The notes under the pieces are model-generated. The model was not told the origin of the DNA, searched no databases, and saw only the letters and a list, made by a program, of their open reading frames with translations. A stretch of 64,000 bases of DNA from Verrucomicrobium sp. (GTDB taxonomy: Bacteria; Verrucomicrobiota; Verrucomicrobiia; Methylacidiphilales; UBA1321). A program made the position numbers and the translations under genes. Location: the NCBI GenBank assembly GCA_017849585.1, contig JAFIGT010000027.1, positions 1 to 64,000 on the forward strand, given 5' to 3'. Below, one piece after another: positions 50,115 through 57,404 of the stretch (its first letter is position 1; each line of letters opens with the position of its first letter).

Positions 50115-50807
50115 ATGGTGGACGCGGCAACGGAGCTGGAAGAAGAGCAGCGAATTCGTATGGAGGAAATTCACTTCCTCCAAAATATATGTGCCGCATT
50201 GCCAGACGAGCAGCAGCAAAACCGCATGCGTAGAGCTATGGTTGTTATGCTCTATTCTCATTTTGAAGGATATGCCCAATTTACTTTTGAGGTTTACCGC
50301 CGCGCTATTGAGAATAGCCAATCGAAATGCTGTGAAGTGCATCCGTCATTAGCCACAGCTGCGCTTAATGACATTTTTAAAGCCATTCGTAATCCGGATA
50401 AAGGGGTTAATCTTCTGCCAGATGCAATGCGAACTTTGGGTGAATTGCGACCATTAGCAATTGAAAGAGCATTCGTTGAAAAGGCATGGGACTTCGGCCA
50501 ACGAATAGCGACTGTTCCAGAAGAATTTGTCGATATGGAATCGAACCTAAAGCCGATTGTTCTTCGAAAAAATCTGTATCGTCTTGGTTTGCCGCATGAC
50601 TTATTTGACGAGTTAGAAGGAAGTATCAATAAATTGCTCAATTACAGGAACAATATTGCCCACGGCAGTAAAACCAGTGGTGTCGATGAAGTTGAATATA
50701 ACGAATTGCTACAGGCCGTTATTCGCATCATGGATGAATTGAAAAAGACTATTCTGACCGCAATTACTACGGAAGCCTTTCGACTTCCAGCCTCTCAACC
50801 GGCTTAA
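50115..50807 (+). CDS. HEPN-domain RNase-like protein (MAE_28990/MAE_18760 type)
   Basis: A 230-aa, mostly helical protein. The catalytic HEPN motif R-x4-H is NYRNNIAHGSK (R178, H183), and an N-terminal MRRAMVVMLYSHFEGYAQFTFEVYR segment matches the MAE_28990/MAE_18760-like group, which is known from restriction-modification and toxin loci. It would cut RNA when activated. It ends the methyltransferase-DUF262-HEPN operon and is AT-richer than the flanking genes. Confidence 0.8.
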   Translation: MVDAATELEEEQRIRMEEIHFLQNICAALPDEQQQNRMRRAMVVMLYSHFEGYAQFTFEVYRRAIENSQSKCCEVHPSLATAALNDIFKAIRNPDKGVNLLPDAMRTLGELRPLAIERAFVEKAWDFGQRIATVPEEFVDMESNLKPIVLRKNLYRLGLPHDLFDELEGSINKLLNYRNNIAHGSKTSGVDEVEYNELLQAVIRIMDELKKTILTAITTEAFRLPASQPA

Positions 50808-50983
50808 TTGGAGAAGGCGACCACAGTTGCAGGCATTTAGACTCCATTAAGTAATTCGTCCCACGGGACCTTGAATCGCCTCGGCGTTAGAGCCCGCATT
50901 CTCCAACGCCTTTCCTTTTTTAAGGTCGGCAAGCCGACACTAGACGTGCGGAAGCCAAGCTCCCGAAAATCAGCCAGCGAAAA

Positions 50984-51039
50984 GCGTTTTGCTCCCAAAC
51001 ACCCCGCACAAGTCAGGGGGTGTTTGGCGGGCAAAACGC
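50984..51039. repeat. Long imperfect hairpin
   Basis: GCGTTTTGC (50984-50992) pairs with GCAAAACGC (51031-51039), and CAAACACCCC (50996-51005) with GGGGTGTTTG (51017-51026), giving 19 perfect base pairs in two arms with a small internal loop and an 11-base terminal loop. No T-run follows, so a simple terminator is unlikely. A structured RNA or recombination site is possible. Confidence 0.7.
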
Positions 51040-51163
51040 GGAAAACATCCGACACTCGCCCCGGACGCGGAAGCAACTCGCCCCATCGGCAGGAGCGATT
51101 CGCAACGTTCGGAGAAGACACCGCAAGCGGCACCGGAAAGTCGTTTAACCCGAGCCAAGAAAC

Positions 51164-51179
51164 CCGTGGAATTCCACGG
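51164..51179. repeat. Perfect 16-bp palindrome
   Basis: CCGTGGAATTCCACGG is fully self-complementary with no spacer. It could be a protein-binding site; no owner is evident. Confidence 0.55.
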
Positions 51180-51359
51180 AAACATAATCGGACAATTCAG
51201 GGCCCGAGCAGGATTTCGAGATTAAGAAAGAATCAGCGGCTAGCTCAAAACAGTCTTGCTGCTTTCCCAGCATCAGGCTTGGACGCGCTTGTTAAGATCG
51301 GCCCAATCAATTTCGATTGTTGAATTCATCGGAAAAATAGAATTCTCCTCCTGAATTTG

Positions 51360-51647
51360 CTACGGAGTCTTTTGGCCGAAACGGATCGCCTCCGCGGTGG
51401 CACGCCGTTCCTCGGCATGCTCCCGTTCGTTCTGCTCCCAGTTATAGCAAGATTGGACCATAATCACGTCCGGATAGGATAAAGGAATAGTTGGGCAGGG
51501 CAATTCTCGAAAGCGACTCAGAACGGCTGGCGAGGCGTCCCGGCCACTAGCTGCGAGTGGCGGGCGGCGAAGCCTGCCGTTCAGGGTCGCGCCGTTGGCA
51601 GGCCGGAGCCTGGGTGCGGGCTCTGACGCACGCAGGCTCCGGTGGGT
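51360..51647 (-). pseudogene. C-terminal fragment of an unknown protein
   Basis: An open frame of 96 codons runs without a plausible start from just after a stop. Its end (SYPDVIMVQSCYNWEQNERE ... ending GQKTP) has the amphipathic, charged look of real protein, unlike the Pro/Arg-rich upstream half. The three hairpins at 51543-51642 lie inside the upstream half. I read it as a remnant; a short expressed protein from the internal Met (33 aa) cannot be excluded. Confidence 0.35.
51543..51642. repeat. Three successive hairpins (REP-like)
   Basis: GCCACT/AGTGGC (51543-51548, 51556-51561), GCCTGCC/GGCAGGC (51572-51578, 51597-51603) and CCGGAGCCTG/CAGGCTCCGG (51603-51612, 51633-51642) follow each other within 100 bases. 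They sit 36 bases beyond the stop of the stbC-like gene, so they may protect or end the stb operon transcript. Confidence 0.65.
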
Positions 51648-51677
51648 TCAGGTAGCCGATGATGAATTCATAATTTT

Positions 51678-52451
51678 CTAATTCAGTTTTTGGGATTGTT
51701 CAAAAAAGTACTTCCAGCCTGCGCGGAAAAGCCACTGGAGCAGTCCCGTTCCCACCGCGAACAGCCCCAAGCCAATCCACGGTGAAAACTGCATGCTGAC
51801 TCCAAGCGTGATGGCTCCGGCGATATAGCCAACGGTGAGCCAATGAATGGACGCTTGTTTGGTGAGATGTTTTACCAGTTTCTGGTTTTCCTCCTGAATG
51901 GCTTTGATGGTTTGCGTGGCCTCGGCAATCTGGGCGGTCGATTCGTTTTGAAGCTTCGACTGGCGCTGAAGTTGGCTGAGATCAAGGGTAAGCTCAATCA
52001 GGCCCGCTTTCAGCGAGTTGAGAGAGGTTTTAATCTCCTGTGCTTCGCTGGTAATTTTCTGAGTCGTCTGGTTGGCCTCCTTGAGTTGAGTCTGGGTCAG
52101 TTCGACTGCCTTGATGATGACGTTTGAGCTGCGGGTCGCTTCGCTGCGAAAATCCGTCACGAGTTTTTCAACTTCACGATTGATTCGCCAGAACGATTCC
52201 TCTTGGAGTTTCCGCGCATTGCCTTCGACCACACAGAACTCTTTGACCAGTTCACTCATCGCGCTTGGAATCCCGGCCATCTTGCGAGTGCAAGCAGCCA
52301 GCAGGATAGCGGCGGAGACCGGTGCGCTGTTGGGCACGCCACTGCCCACCTCGAAATAGGCTTGAACGACCAGACTGCCCTCTTTCGAGGGCAGTCCGTC
52401 GGTCAGGAAGTTCAACACGACATCGTTATTCTTGGGAGGAGTGTTATTCAT
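51678..52451 (-). CDS. Coiled-coil membrane protein in the stbC position
   Basis: The 257-aa product has a soluble N-terminal part (VVLNFLTDGLPSKEGSLVVQAYFEVGSG), a long coiled coil (about residues 100-205, with ELTQTQLKEANQTTQKITSEAQEIKTSLNSL-like heptads) and two membrane helices near the C-terminus (HWLTVGYIAGAITLGVSMQF; WIGLGLFAVGTGLLQWLF). ATG at 52451 overlaps the ParA-like stop by 8 bases. In R388 stbC follows stbB. No sequence homology can be shown here, only order and operon structure. Confidence 0.6.
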   Translation of the reverse strand: MNNTPPKNNDVVLNFLTDGLPSKEGSLVVQAYFEVGSGVPNSAPVSAAILLAACTRKMAGIPSAMSELVKEFCVVEGNARKLQEESFWRINREVEKLVTDFRSEATRSSNVIIKAVELTQTQLKEANQTTQKITSEAQEIKTSLNSLKAGLIELTLDLSQLQRQSKLQNESTAQIAEATQTIKAIQEENQKLVKHLTKQASIHWLTVGYIAGAITLGVSMQFSPWIGLGLFAVGTGLLQWLFRAGWKYFFEQSQKLN

Positions 52452-53247
52452 GAATGGAGAGCGGGTTGAATTCGTCAATGGGCTGGACACTTTTCGTGCC
52501 GGGACGGACAACCTTGTTTTGAATCGGGGCCGATTCCGGTATCAGAATCCTGGCGTTATCCTCGCACTGGAGGTAGAAACGGTTCAGGTAAAACTCAATC
52601 TCATACCGGCAAATCTGCGGAATGGATGCAGTCTTTGCTGCTTCCGCAAACGTCAAATGCCGTTTCTGCTCCGCGCTGGCGGCTTCAATAGCCTGAAGTG
52701 TCGTCGCGGTAATAGGCGGCAAATCGAGTACCGGCGCACCCTTGCGCTTAAACACTTCGGCCAATGCCGACTCATCAAACGTATGGCTGCGGAACCGGGC
52801 CGGATTCTTGACCAGCACGTAATCCGCCCGATCTCCCAAGGCGCGGTACGTCTTGGCCATGCTCGCCGTCGCGGTGGGGTCATCGGCGGCAAACATGAGC
52901 ACGGTCAGGCGTATTTCCCTCGCCTCCAATGCGTCCAGAACACGCAGCGATTCTACTGCCCCCAACAGGAAGTCGGTGGCTTGTGCCGGGAAATCGGCCA
53001 CGGCCATTGGCATGTCGGGCAAGGCCATGATGAGCTGTAAAAACTCGTCATGGGAGCTGGTGGCGTCAATAAAGGCGGCTTCGGGGAACCGTTTGCTTAA
53101 CGTGCGGTGCTCGGCATCGCAATCGACGGTGGCAATCGGTATCCCGGCGAATCGTGCCCATGAGATGAGGCTTTCGAGCGCGGTCGATTTGCCGATGCGA
53201 CCGCTGGATTGAAAGCAGGTGATGAGACGATGATTAATATCTGACAT
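52444..53247 (-). CDS. ParA/StbB-like P-loop ATPase
   Basis: The N-terminus ITCFQSSGRIGKSTALESLISWA contains a deviant Walker A (GRIGKST), then PIATVDCDAEHRTLSKRFP, which fits the ParA/MinD/SIMIBI fold with a switch Asp. The 267-aa size is right. StbB of IncW plasmids is a comparable ATPase needed for plasmid positioning and conjugation. A good ribosome-binding site (GAAAGGAAAATAGTAT) precedes the ATG. It lies between the StbA-like and coiled-coil genes. Confidence 0.72.
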   Translation of the reverse strand: MSDINHRLITCFQSSGRIGKSTALESLISWARFAGIPIATVDCDAEHRTLSKRFPEAAFIDATSSHDEFLQLIMALPDMPMAVADFPAQATDFLLGAVESLRVLDALEAREIRLTVLMFAADDPTATASMAKTYRALGDRADYVLVKNPARFRSHTFDESALAEVFKRKGAPVLDLPPITATTLQAIEAASAEQKRHLTFAEAAKTASIPQICRYEIEFYLNRFYLQCEDNARILIPESAPIQNKVVRPGTKSVQPIDEFNPLSIHE

Positions 53248-53279
53248 ATACTATTTTCCTTTCGGTTGTTTGTTTGGAT

Positions 53280-53636
53280 TCAAAGCTGGCCCCAATACTT
53301 CTTGGGCTTCCCTTGAGCGGGTCGTGTCAACGGGTCGGACGCAAACTCATCTTGTGGGGTTGCGTCTGCCGTCAATTCGGGCGCGGCGCAGTCCGGTGGC
53401 TCCGCTTGGGATTGGTGCGGTTTGGCTGGCGATGTTATTTTTGCGGTGACAACGCCCAACGGATAACGGCGTTTGAGCCGTCTTTTGATAAAAGCGTAAA
53501 CCAACTGTTTTTTGGTGCTGACACCCTTGGCGGCCAAAGCTTCGACAATTGCCTGCCAAGTCTCACGGTTGCGTCGCATTTCCATGATAAAATCGAAATA
53601 CGGCTCCAGTTTGCTGTGAAAAGAGATTCCGGGCAT
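53280..53636 (-). CDS. Small DNA-binding protein in the stbA position
   Basis: A 118-aa basic protein. The N-terminal 55 residues (MEMRRNRETWQAIVEALAAKGVSTKKQLVYAFIKRRLKRRYP) look like a helix-turn-helix, and the C-terminal half is a disordered Pro/Ala-rich tail. It is divergent from the relaxase and adjacent to ATCAG iterons, exactly where StbA of R388 binds its own promoter repeats. TTGACG and TATATA occur just upstream but with unusual spacing. The StbA assignment rests on position. Confidence 0.55.
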   Translation of the reverse strand: MPGISFHSKLEPYFDFIMEMRRNRETWQAIVEALAAKGVSTKKQLVYAFIKRRLKRRYPLGVVTAKITSPAKPHQSQAEPPDCAAPELTADATPQDEFASDPLTRPAQGKPKKYWGQL

Positions 53637-53666
53637 ATATATAAGGGCGTGTCGTCAACCCCCGTC

Positions 53667-53711
53667 ATCAGAAATGATCAGGTATCTCTATGAGTTATCA
53701 GATGTTATCAG
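53667..53711 (-). promoter_or_regulatory. Four ATCAG iterons in helical phase (stb regulator site)
   Basis: ATCAG starts at 53667, 53677, 53697 and 53707, i.e. spaced 10, 20 and 10 bases. The pairs read ATCAGAAATGATCAGGT and ATCAGATGTTATCAGGT. One protein monomer per helical turn on one face is the expected pattern. The site lies between the StbA-like start and the relaxase and is probably bound by the StbA-like protein. Confidence 0.65.
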
Positions 53712-53766
53712 GTGGAGAGATGTCACTTTTTGCGATGTGATAACTTCTGAGAACAAAATCCGCCTT

Positions 53767-53792
53767 CCTCTCGGCCTGAAAAGGCCAAGAGG
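53767..53792. repeat. Inverted repeat in the oriT region
   Basis: CCTCTCGGCC and GGCCAAGAGG pair at nine of ten positions with a 6-base loop (TGAAAA). It could be the oriT-side inverted repeat or a terminator for stray transcription. Confidence 0.55.
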
Positions 53793-53820
53793 GACATGTG
53801 TGCTTAGTTTTTATTTCTTC

Positions 53821-53960
53821 TTTTTGGGTTTCTTGGTGTGGTTCCTTTTTTCTTTGGTTTTGGGTTGAGGTTGCGTTTTTAGTTTTGGTTTGTTTTTTGA
53901 GTTTGAGGTTAAGTTTTCATTGGGTTCTTTGTCTTGGGGTTTGGTCTTTCTTTTGGTCTT
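53821..53960. other. T/G-only strand-biased tract
   Basis: By my count 122 of these 140 bases are T or G on the plus strand and only 7 are A. The open frame over it is just a by-product. Such strand bias suits single-strand DNA handling at an oriT or leading-strand start. Confidence 0.6.
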
Positions 53961-54033
53961 TCGGTAACGAGTGGAATAGAGAGGAAATGAGCATTCCTAT
54001 AGAATAGTTAAGTATAGATAGGCAATGATCGGT

Positions 54034-54076
54034 AATAGAGAATTATTTCTATTTTAACGCGCAACTTCTATAGAAT
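54034..54076 (+). other. Candidate oriT hairpin and nick-like sequence
   Basis: AATAGA (54034-54039) and TCTATT (54048-54053) form a perfect 6-bp stem. Five bases on, GCGCAACTTCTATAG (54059-54073) matches the R388 nick region GCGTATTGTCTATAG at 11 of 15 positions, with the cut expected between TCT and ATAG. TTCTATAGAA (54066-54075) is itself a palindrome and CTATAGAAT is repeated near 54000. It is 35 bases ahead of the relaxase gene, which is closer than in R388. Confidence 0.45.
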
Positions 54077-54105
54077 TATTTCGTTTATGGTCTATCATTA
54101 TTTTT

Positions 54106-57100
54106 ATGATCTCCAAAGCGGTATGCGCATCGGCCAGCGGGGCATTGGCCTATTTTGAAGCTCATCTCAACGTGGCCGACTATTACGCGGCATCGGAAGA
54201 AATCGATCGCGGGCAATTCATTGGCCGGGTCGCGGAACGATTAGGACTCGATGGGGCGGTTGTTACGCGGGAACGGTTCACGGCGTTCGTGGAATGCGAT
54301 CTGGAGGCGCTTGGCGCGGTCTCGGGCCGTCCGTGCACCTCCGAGATCAAATACATTGAATTCACCTATAGCGCCCCCAAGGCGGTGAGCGTCGTGGCCG
54401 CTCTGGATGACCGGGTGAAAGGCGAACTCTACGCTGCGGCTAAAGAAGAGTTAAACTGGTTTGAGACCCTCGTGGATGTGCGCGACCGTCGGGGCTCCTT
54501 GGTCGACTTGGAAATCACCAAGCCAACGGGAGAAATGATTGCCGCTCTGTTCCGGCATGAAACCAGCCGCACGAACGATCCCGATTTCCATGTTCATGCG
54601 CTGATTGGAAACGTCACGTGGGATGAGGAGCGGCAGCGCTACCTGGCCCTTCATTACGGGCGTATGCATGAGTTGCGCAAAACGCTGGACGCGCGGATTC
54701 ACAATAACCTCGCCGCTCGCATGGCGAAGCTGGGCTATCACGTGGAAGCCGCCGCCGCTGGCTTTGGGTTGAAGGAAGTTCCGGCTGACGCCCTCGCTCT
54801 TTTCAGCGAACGGGGCAATCAGGTCAAAACGGTGAAGGCACTCTTCAAGCGCGGCTATACCCCGGCGCAACTCCACAAGGCACTCGTGGGATTACCGGAA
54901 GATGAGAAACGTCGGTTATTGGCGAAATCGGATCTACTGGTGGAAAAGATGGGGCGACCGGAGAGCAAGCCCCGGCAGGTGATTGATCATGTGATGGATC
55001 AACAGGCCGTCACGCTGACTCGTCCTAAAAAGGTGGCGATTGCCAGTCAAACGTTGCGGGAAGATGTCGGCAAGCGATTGGAGAAAGCGGGGCTAGTGGC
55101 GGAGAAACCGGCTCTTTCTGCGGTGAACGTGGAATTGAACAGGGAGGAGGCCATCATACAGGGCACTCAAATTGCTTTTGAAAAGCAGAGTGTCGTTCGC
55201 CTCGAACTCCTTCACGGGGAAATCATCCGGCTCGCTCCCGGCGTGGTGTCCAATGAGCTGTTAATGGAACAATTGCGGGATGATCGCCGTTTTATGATCC
55301 GGCGCGTGGACGGCCATGAACTGGTGACAACCAAGGAGATTCTTTCCGAAGAAAAAACGCTCCTCACAACCATTGTTCGGGGGCTGGATCGGAGGGAACC
55401 ACTTACACCCAACTATGAGCCGCCCGCTTCGCTCGTGGCAACGGAGCAACGACTGGAGGAATTGCTGGCCCAAGCGCGTGCCCGTGGTGAGGAATTGACT
55501 CGCGCTCAAGCCGAGCAATGGCTCAATCAGTTCGCGGCGATTCACCAGTATGTCTGCACTTCGGCCGATCACTACTTGAATATTCGCGGGGGCGCTGGTA
55601 CTGGAAAATCTTTCTCACTCGAAATTCTCGTCGGGGAGAGCCAGCGTGCGGGTCGTCCAGTGTTCCTCTGTGCGCCGTATGGCGAGCAAGCGCGGGTGGT
55701 GCTTCGCAATGAAGCGGCTCGGATTGAAGCCGCTGGAGCGCCTGACGTAGCGCGTGCTTTCGCTCAAGCCAATACGGTCGATGCGCTGATTGTGAGGGCG
55801 CGTCAGGATTCGGAATTATTGCATGGCGCGGATATTTACGTCGATGAGGCCGGATTGCTCGACACTCCCAAAGCACTCGCATTAGTCAGAGAAGCGGAAC
55901 GGGCTGGGGCACGAGTCATCTTCCAAGGCGATACCGAACAAATGGCGGCGGTGGGCCGTGGTCAGCCTATTAAACTGCTTCAGGAGGAATTGCAACTCGG
56001 CATGCATGTGCCTCGCGCTTCCATTTCCCGGCGGCAACTTCGCAGTGAGGATAAAAAGCTCGCGGCGGATTTGTCGTCGGGTGATGATTCCAAGTTTGCC
56101 GATGCGGTGCAAAAGATGATGGACCGGGGCATGGTCTGCGAGACCGCTCCCGATGTTGCCATTGAAGAAGTGGCCAAAGAAATTGTTGAGGCTCGTGCGG
56201 CGGGTCAGGAAATTGTGGCGGTATCATCTGTCCATCGGATCAGCGACGCGCTGGCCGAGCGGATTCACTCCCTGCACCTCGAAAAAAACGGGAGCGATGG
56301 GCAATCGTTTCTGGACGTGCATCTCAAACGGGAATTGCAGCCTGCGGAATTGAAGTCCTCGCAATTCTATCGCGTGGGTGATGTGGTGGAATTCAAAGAC
56401 AAAGGGAGCGGGGCGATTGTACGTGCTCCCGTGGCGTCGGTTCTCCCGAACGCGGTGGTGGTGGTGGCTCGTGAGCATCAATCACGGCAGATACCATTGA
56501 CGCAGGTTCGGGCGGTGTTTGATTCGTCGCGCATCGAGCGTGGTTCCGGTGAAACCCTCCTCCTTCAGGAAAAAATCAAACAGGACACTCGTGTCTTTGA
56601 GAAAGGATCGCGGCAAATCATCTCCGCAGTCAAGGACGGTACGGTGCATTTCAAGAGTGGATTAAAGCTCTCTGTAACGGATGGCCGTGTCCGGCAAGGC
56701 GATTGTCTCACCGATTACAAGGCGCAGGGTTTGAAAGGCATGCAGGTGCGTGGAATCGAGGATAACGGTTCGGCTTCCTCCATGGCCAACAAGGAAGCGT
56801 TTCACGTCAAAGGCACGCGCCACGTTGACAATCTCAAGCTCCATGTCGAAAACAAAAGTCTCTATGTCGAATTGATCCAACGTTCCAATATCAAGTGTTC
56901 CGCGCTCCATCTGGAACGACAACCGGTCGCGCCTGCGGTCGTTCCGCTCGCTCCAAGGGTTGACAACGCCACATTGGTTATGAAGGCATTTCAATGGGGC
57001 AAGGAATTCACGGCGCGTTTCTCCCTCCAGAAAGTCGCCGAACAGGTGAGGTCCCAACTCGCCCGGTTCGAGGCCATACGCTCGCGCGTCGTGGAAGTTC

Positions 57101-57384
57101 CGGCGCAAACGGTCGAGGGCAAGGAAGCGGCTCAGGAAAAGACGACCCCGGCGGTGAAACCGGCCATGCAGGAAAAACAGAGTCTGATTCAGAAAGTGGT
57201 GGAACATCCCCCACGTATCAAACAGCCCTTCAAAGTTACGCAAGCCGTGAAGGAGATCGTGAAAGAATCGCTCCCGGAAAAACTTCTCCCAAAGCTGGCT
57301 CCCAAGAAAATCATTCCCAAGCCCTCGCAACGGCATTTCCCCGATCCGCCTCCTCACCGACAGGGGCCAAGCCTCGGCTTGTAA
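54106..57384 (+). CDS. MobF-family conjugative relaxase-helicase (TrwC/TraI-like)
   Basis: The 1092-aa protein nicks oriT and unwinds the plasmid. The relaxase domain (about residues 1-300) has the tyrosines Y16, Y26 and Y27 (VADYYAASEE) as in TrwC, and the metal-binding H-x-H in HETSRTNDPDFHVHALIGN. The RecD-like helicase has Walker A RGGAGTGKSF (about 492-503) and Walker B DIYVDEAGLLD (about 575). The C-terminus is Lys/Pro-rich and of unknown role. No strong Shine-Dalgarno is seen before the ATG. No coupling protein or secretion genes follow in the window. Confidence 0.92.
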   Translation: MISKAVCASASGALAYFEAHLNVADYYAASEEIDRGQFIGRVAERLGLDGAVVTRERFTAFVECDLEALGAVSGRPCTSEIKYIEFTYSAPKAVSVVAALDDRVKGELYAAAKEELNWFETLVDVRDRRGSLVDLEITKPTGEMIAALFRHETSRTNDPDFHVHALIGNVTWDEERQRYLALHYGRMHELRKTLDARIHNNLAARMAKLGYHVEAAAAGFGLKEVPADALALFSERGNQVKTVKALFKRGYTPAQLHKALVGLPEDEKRRLLAKSDLLVEKMGRPESKPRQVIDHVMDQQAVTLTRPKKVAIASQTLREDVGKRLEKAGLVAEKPALSAVNVELNREEAIIQGTQIAFEKQSVVRLELLHGEIIRLAPGVVSNELLMEQLRDDRRFMIRRVDGHELVTTKEILSEEKTLLTTIVRGLDRREPLTPNYEPPASLVATEQRLEELLAQARARGEELTRAQAEQWLNQFAAIHQYVCTSADHYLNIRGGAGTGKSFSLEILVGESQRAGRPVFLCAPYGEQARVVLRNEAARIEAAGAPDVARAFAQANTVDALIVRARQDSELLHGADIYVDEAGLLDTPKALALVREAERAGARVIFQGDTEQMAAVGRGQPIKLLQEELQLGMHVPRASISRRQLRSEDKKLAADLSSGDDSKFADAVQKMMDRGMVCETAPDVAIEEVAKEIVEARAAGQEIVAVSSVHRISDALAERIHSLHLEKNGSDGQSFLDVHLKRELQPAELKSSQFYRVGDVVEFKDKGSGAIVRAPVASVLPNAVVVVAREHQSRQIPLTQVRAVFDSSRIERGSGETLLLQEKIKQDTRVFEKGSRQIISAVKDGTVHFKSGLKLSVTDGRVRQGDCLTDYKAQGLKGMQVRGIEDNGSASSMANKEAFHVKGTRHVDNLKLHVENKSLYVELIQRSNIKCSALHLERQPVAPAVVPLAPRVDNATLVMKAFQWGKEFTARFSLQKVAEQVRSQLARFEAIRSRVVEVPAQTVEGKEAAQEKTTPAVKPAMQEKQSLIQKVVEHPPRIKQPFKVTQAVKEIVKESLPEKLLPKLAPKKIIPKPSQRHFPDPPPHRQGPSLGL

Positions 57385-57404
57385 TTTCAAACATGGAGGA
57401 CTCT

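Larger units (their letters stand above)
50808..51677. other. Structured non-coding stretch with several dyads and one decayed frame
   Basis: No intact gene is seen here. Clear dyads are GTCGGC-AA-GCCGAC (50925-50938), the long hairpin at 50984-51039, CCGC-AA-GCGG (51121-51130), a 16-bp palindrome at 51164-51179 and three successive hairpins at 51543-51642. A decayed open frame lies at 51360-51647 on the minus strand. The region separates the cargo operon from the stb-like operon. Confidence 0.6.

Noticed and set aside
50808-51677. Retron or group II intron in the structured gap
   Set aside because: No reverse transcriptase gene is present and no intron domain V-like sequence was found.
53835-53841. 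GGTGTGG as an F-type nick site
   Set aside because: The 7-base match is too short and lies inside a T/G tract where it is expected by chance; the TrwC-like site at 54059 fits better.
53798-54007. Small open frame in the T/G tract
   Set aside because: Its Phe/Trp/Val-rich translation is a simple result of T/G-rich DNA and there is no ribosome-binding site.
56994-57390. N-terminal extension of the 109-aa gene after the relaxase
   Set aside because: It lies over relaxase coding sequence in another frame; the GGAGGA-preceded ATG at 57405 gives a natural start.
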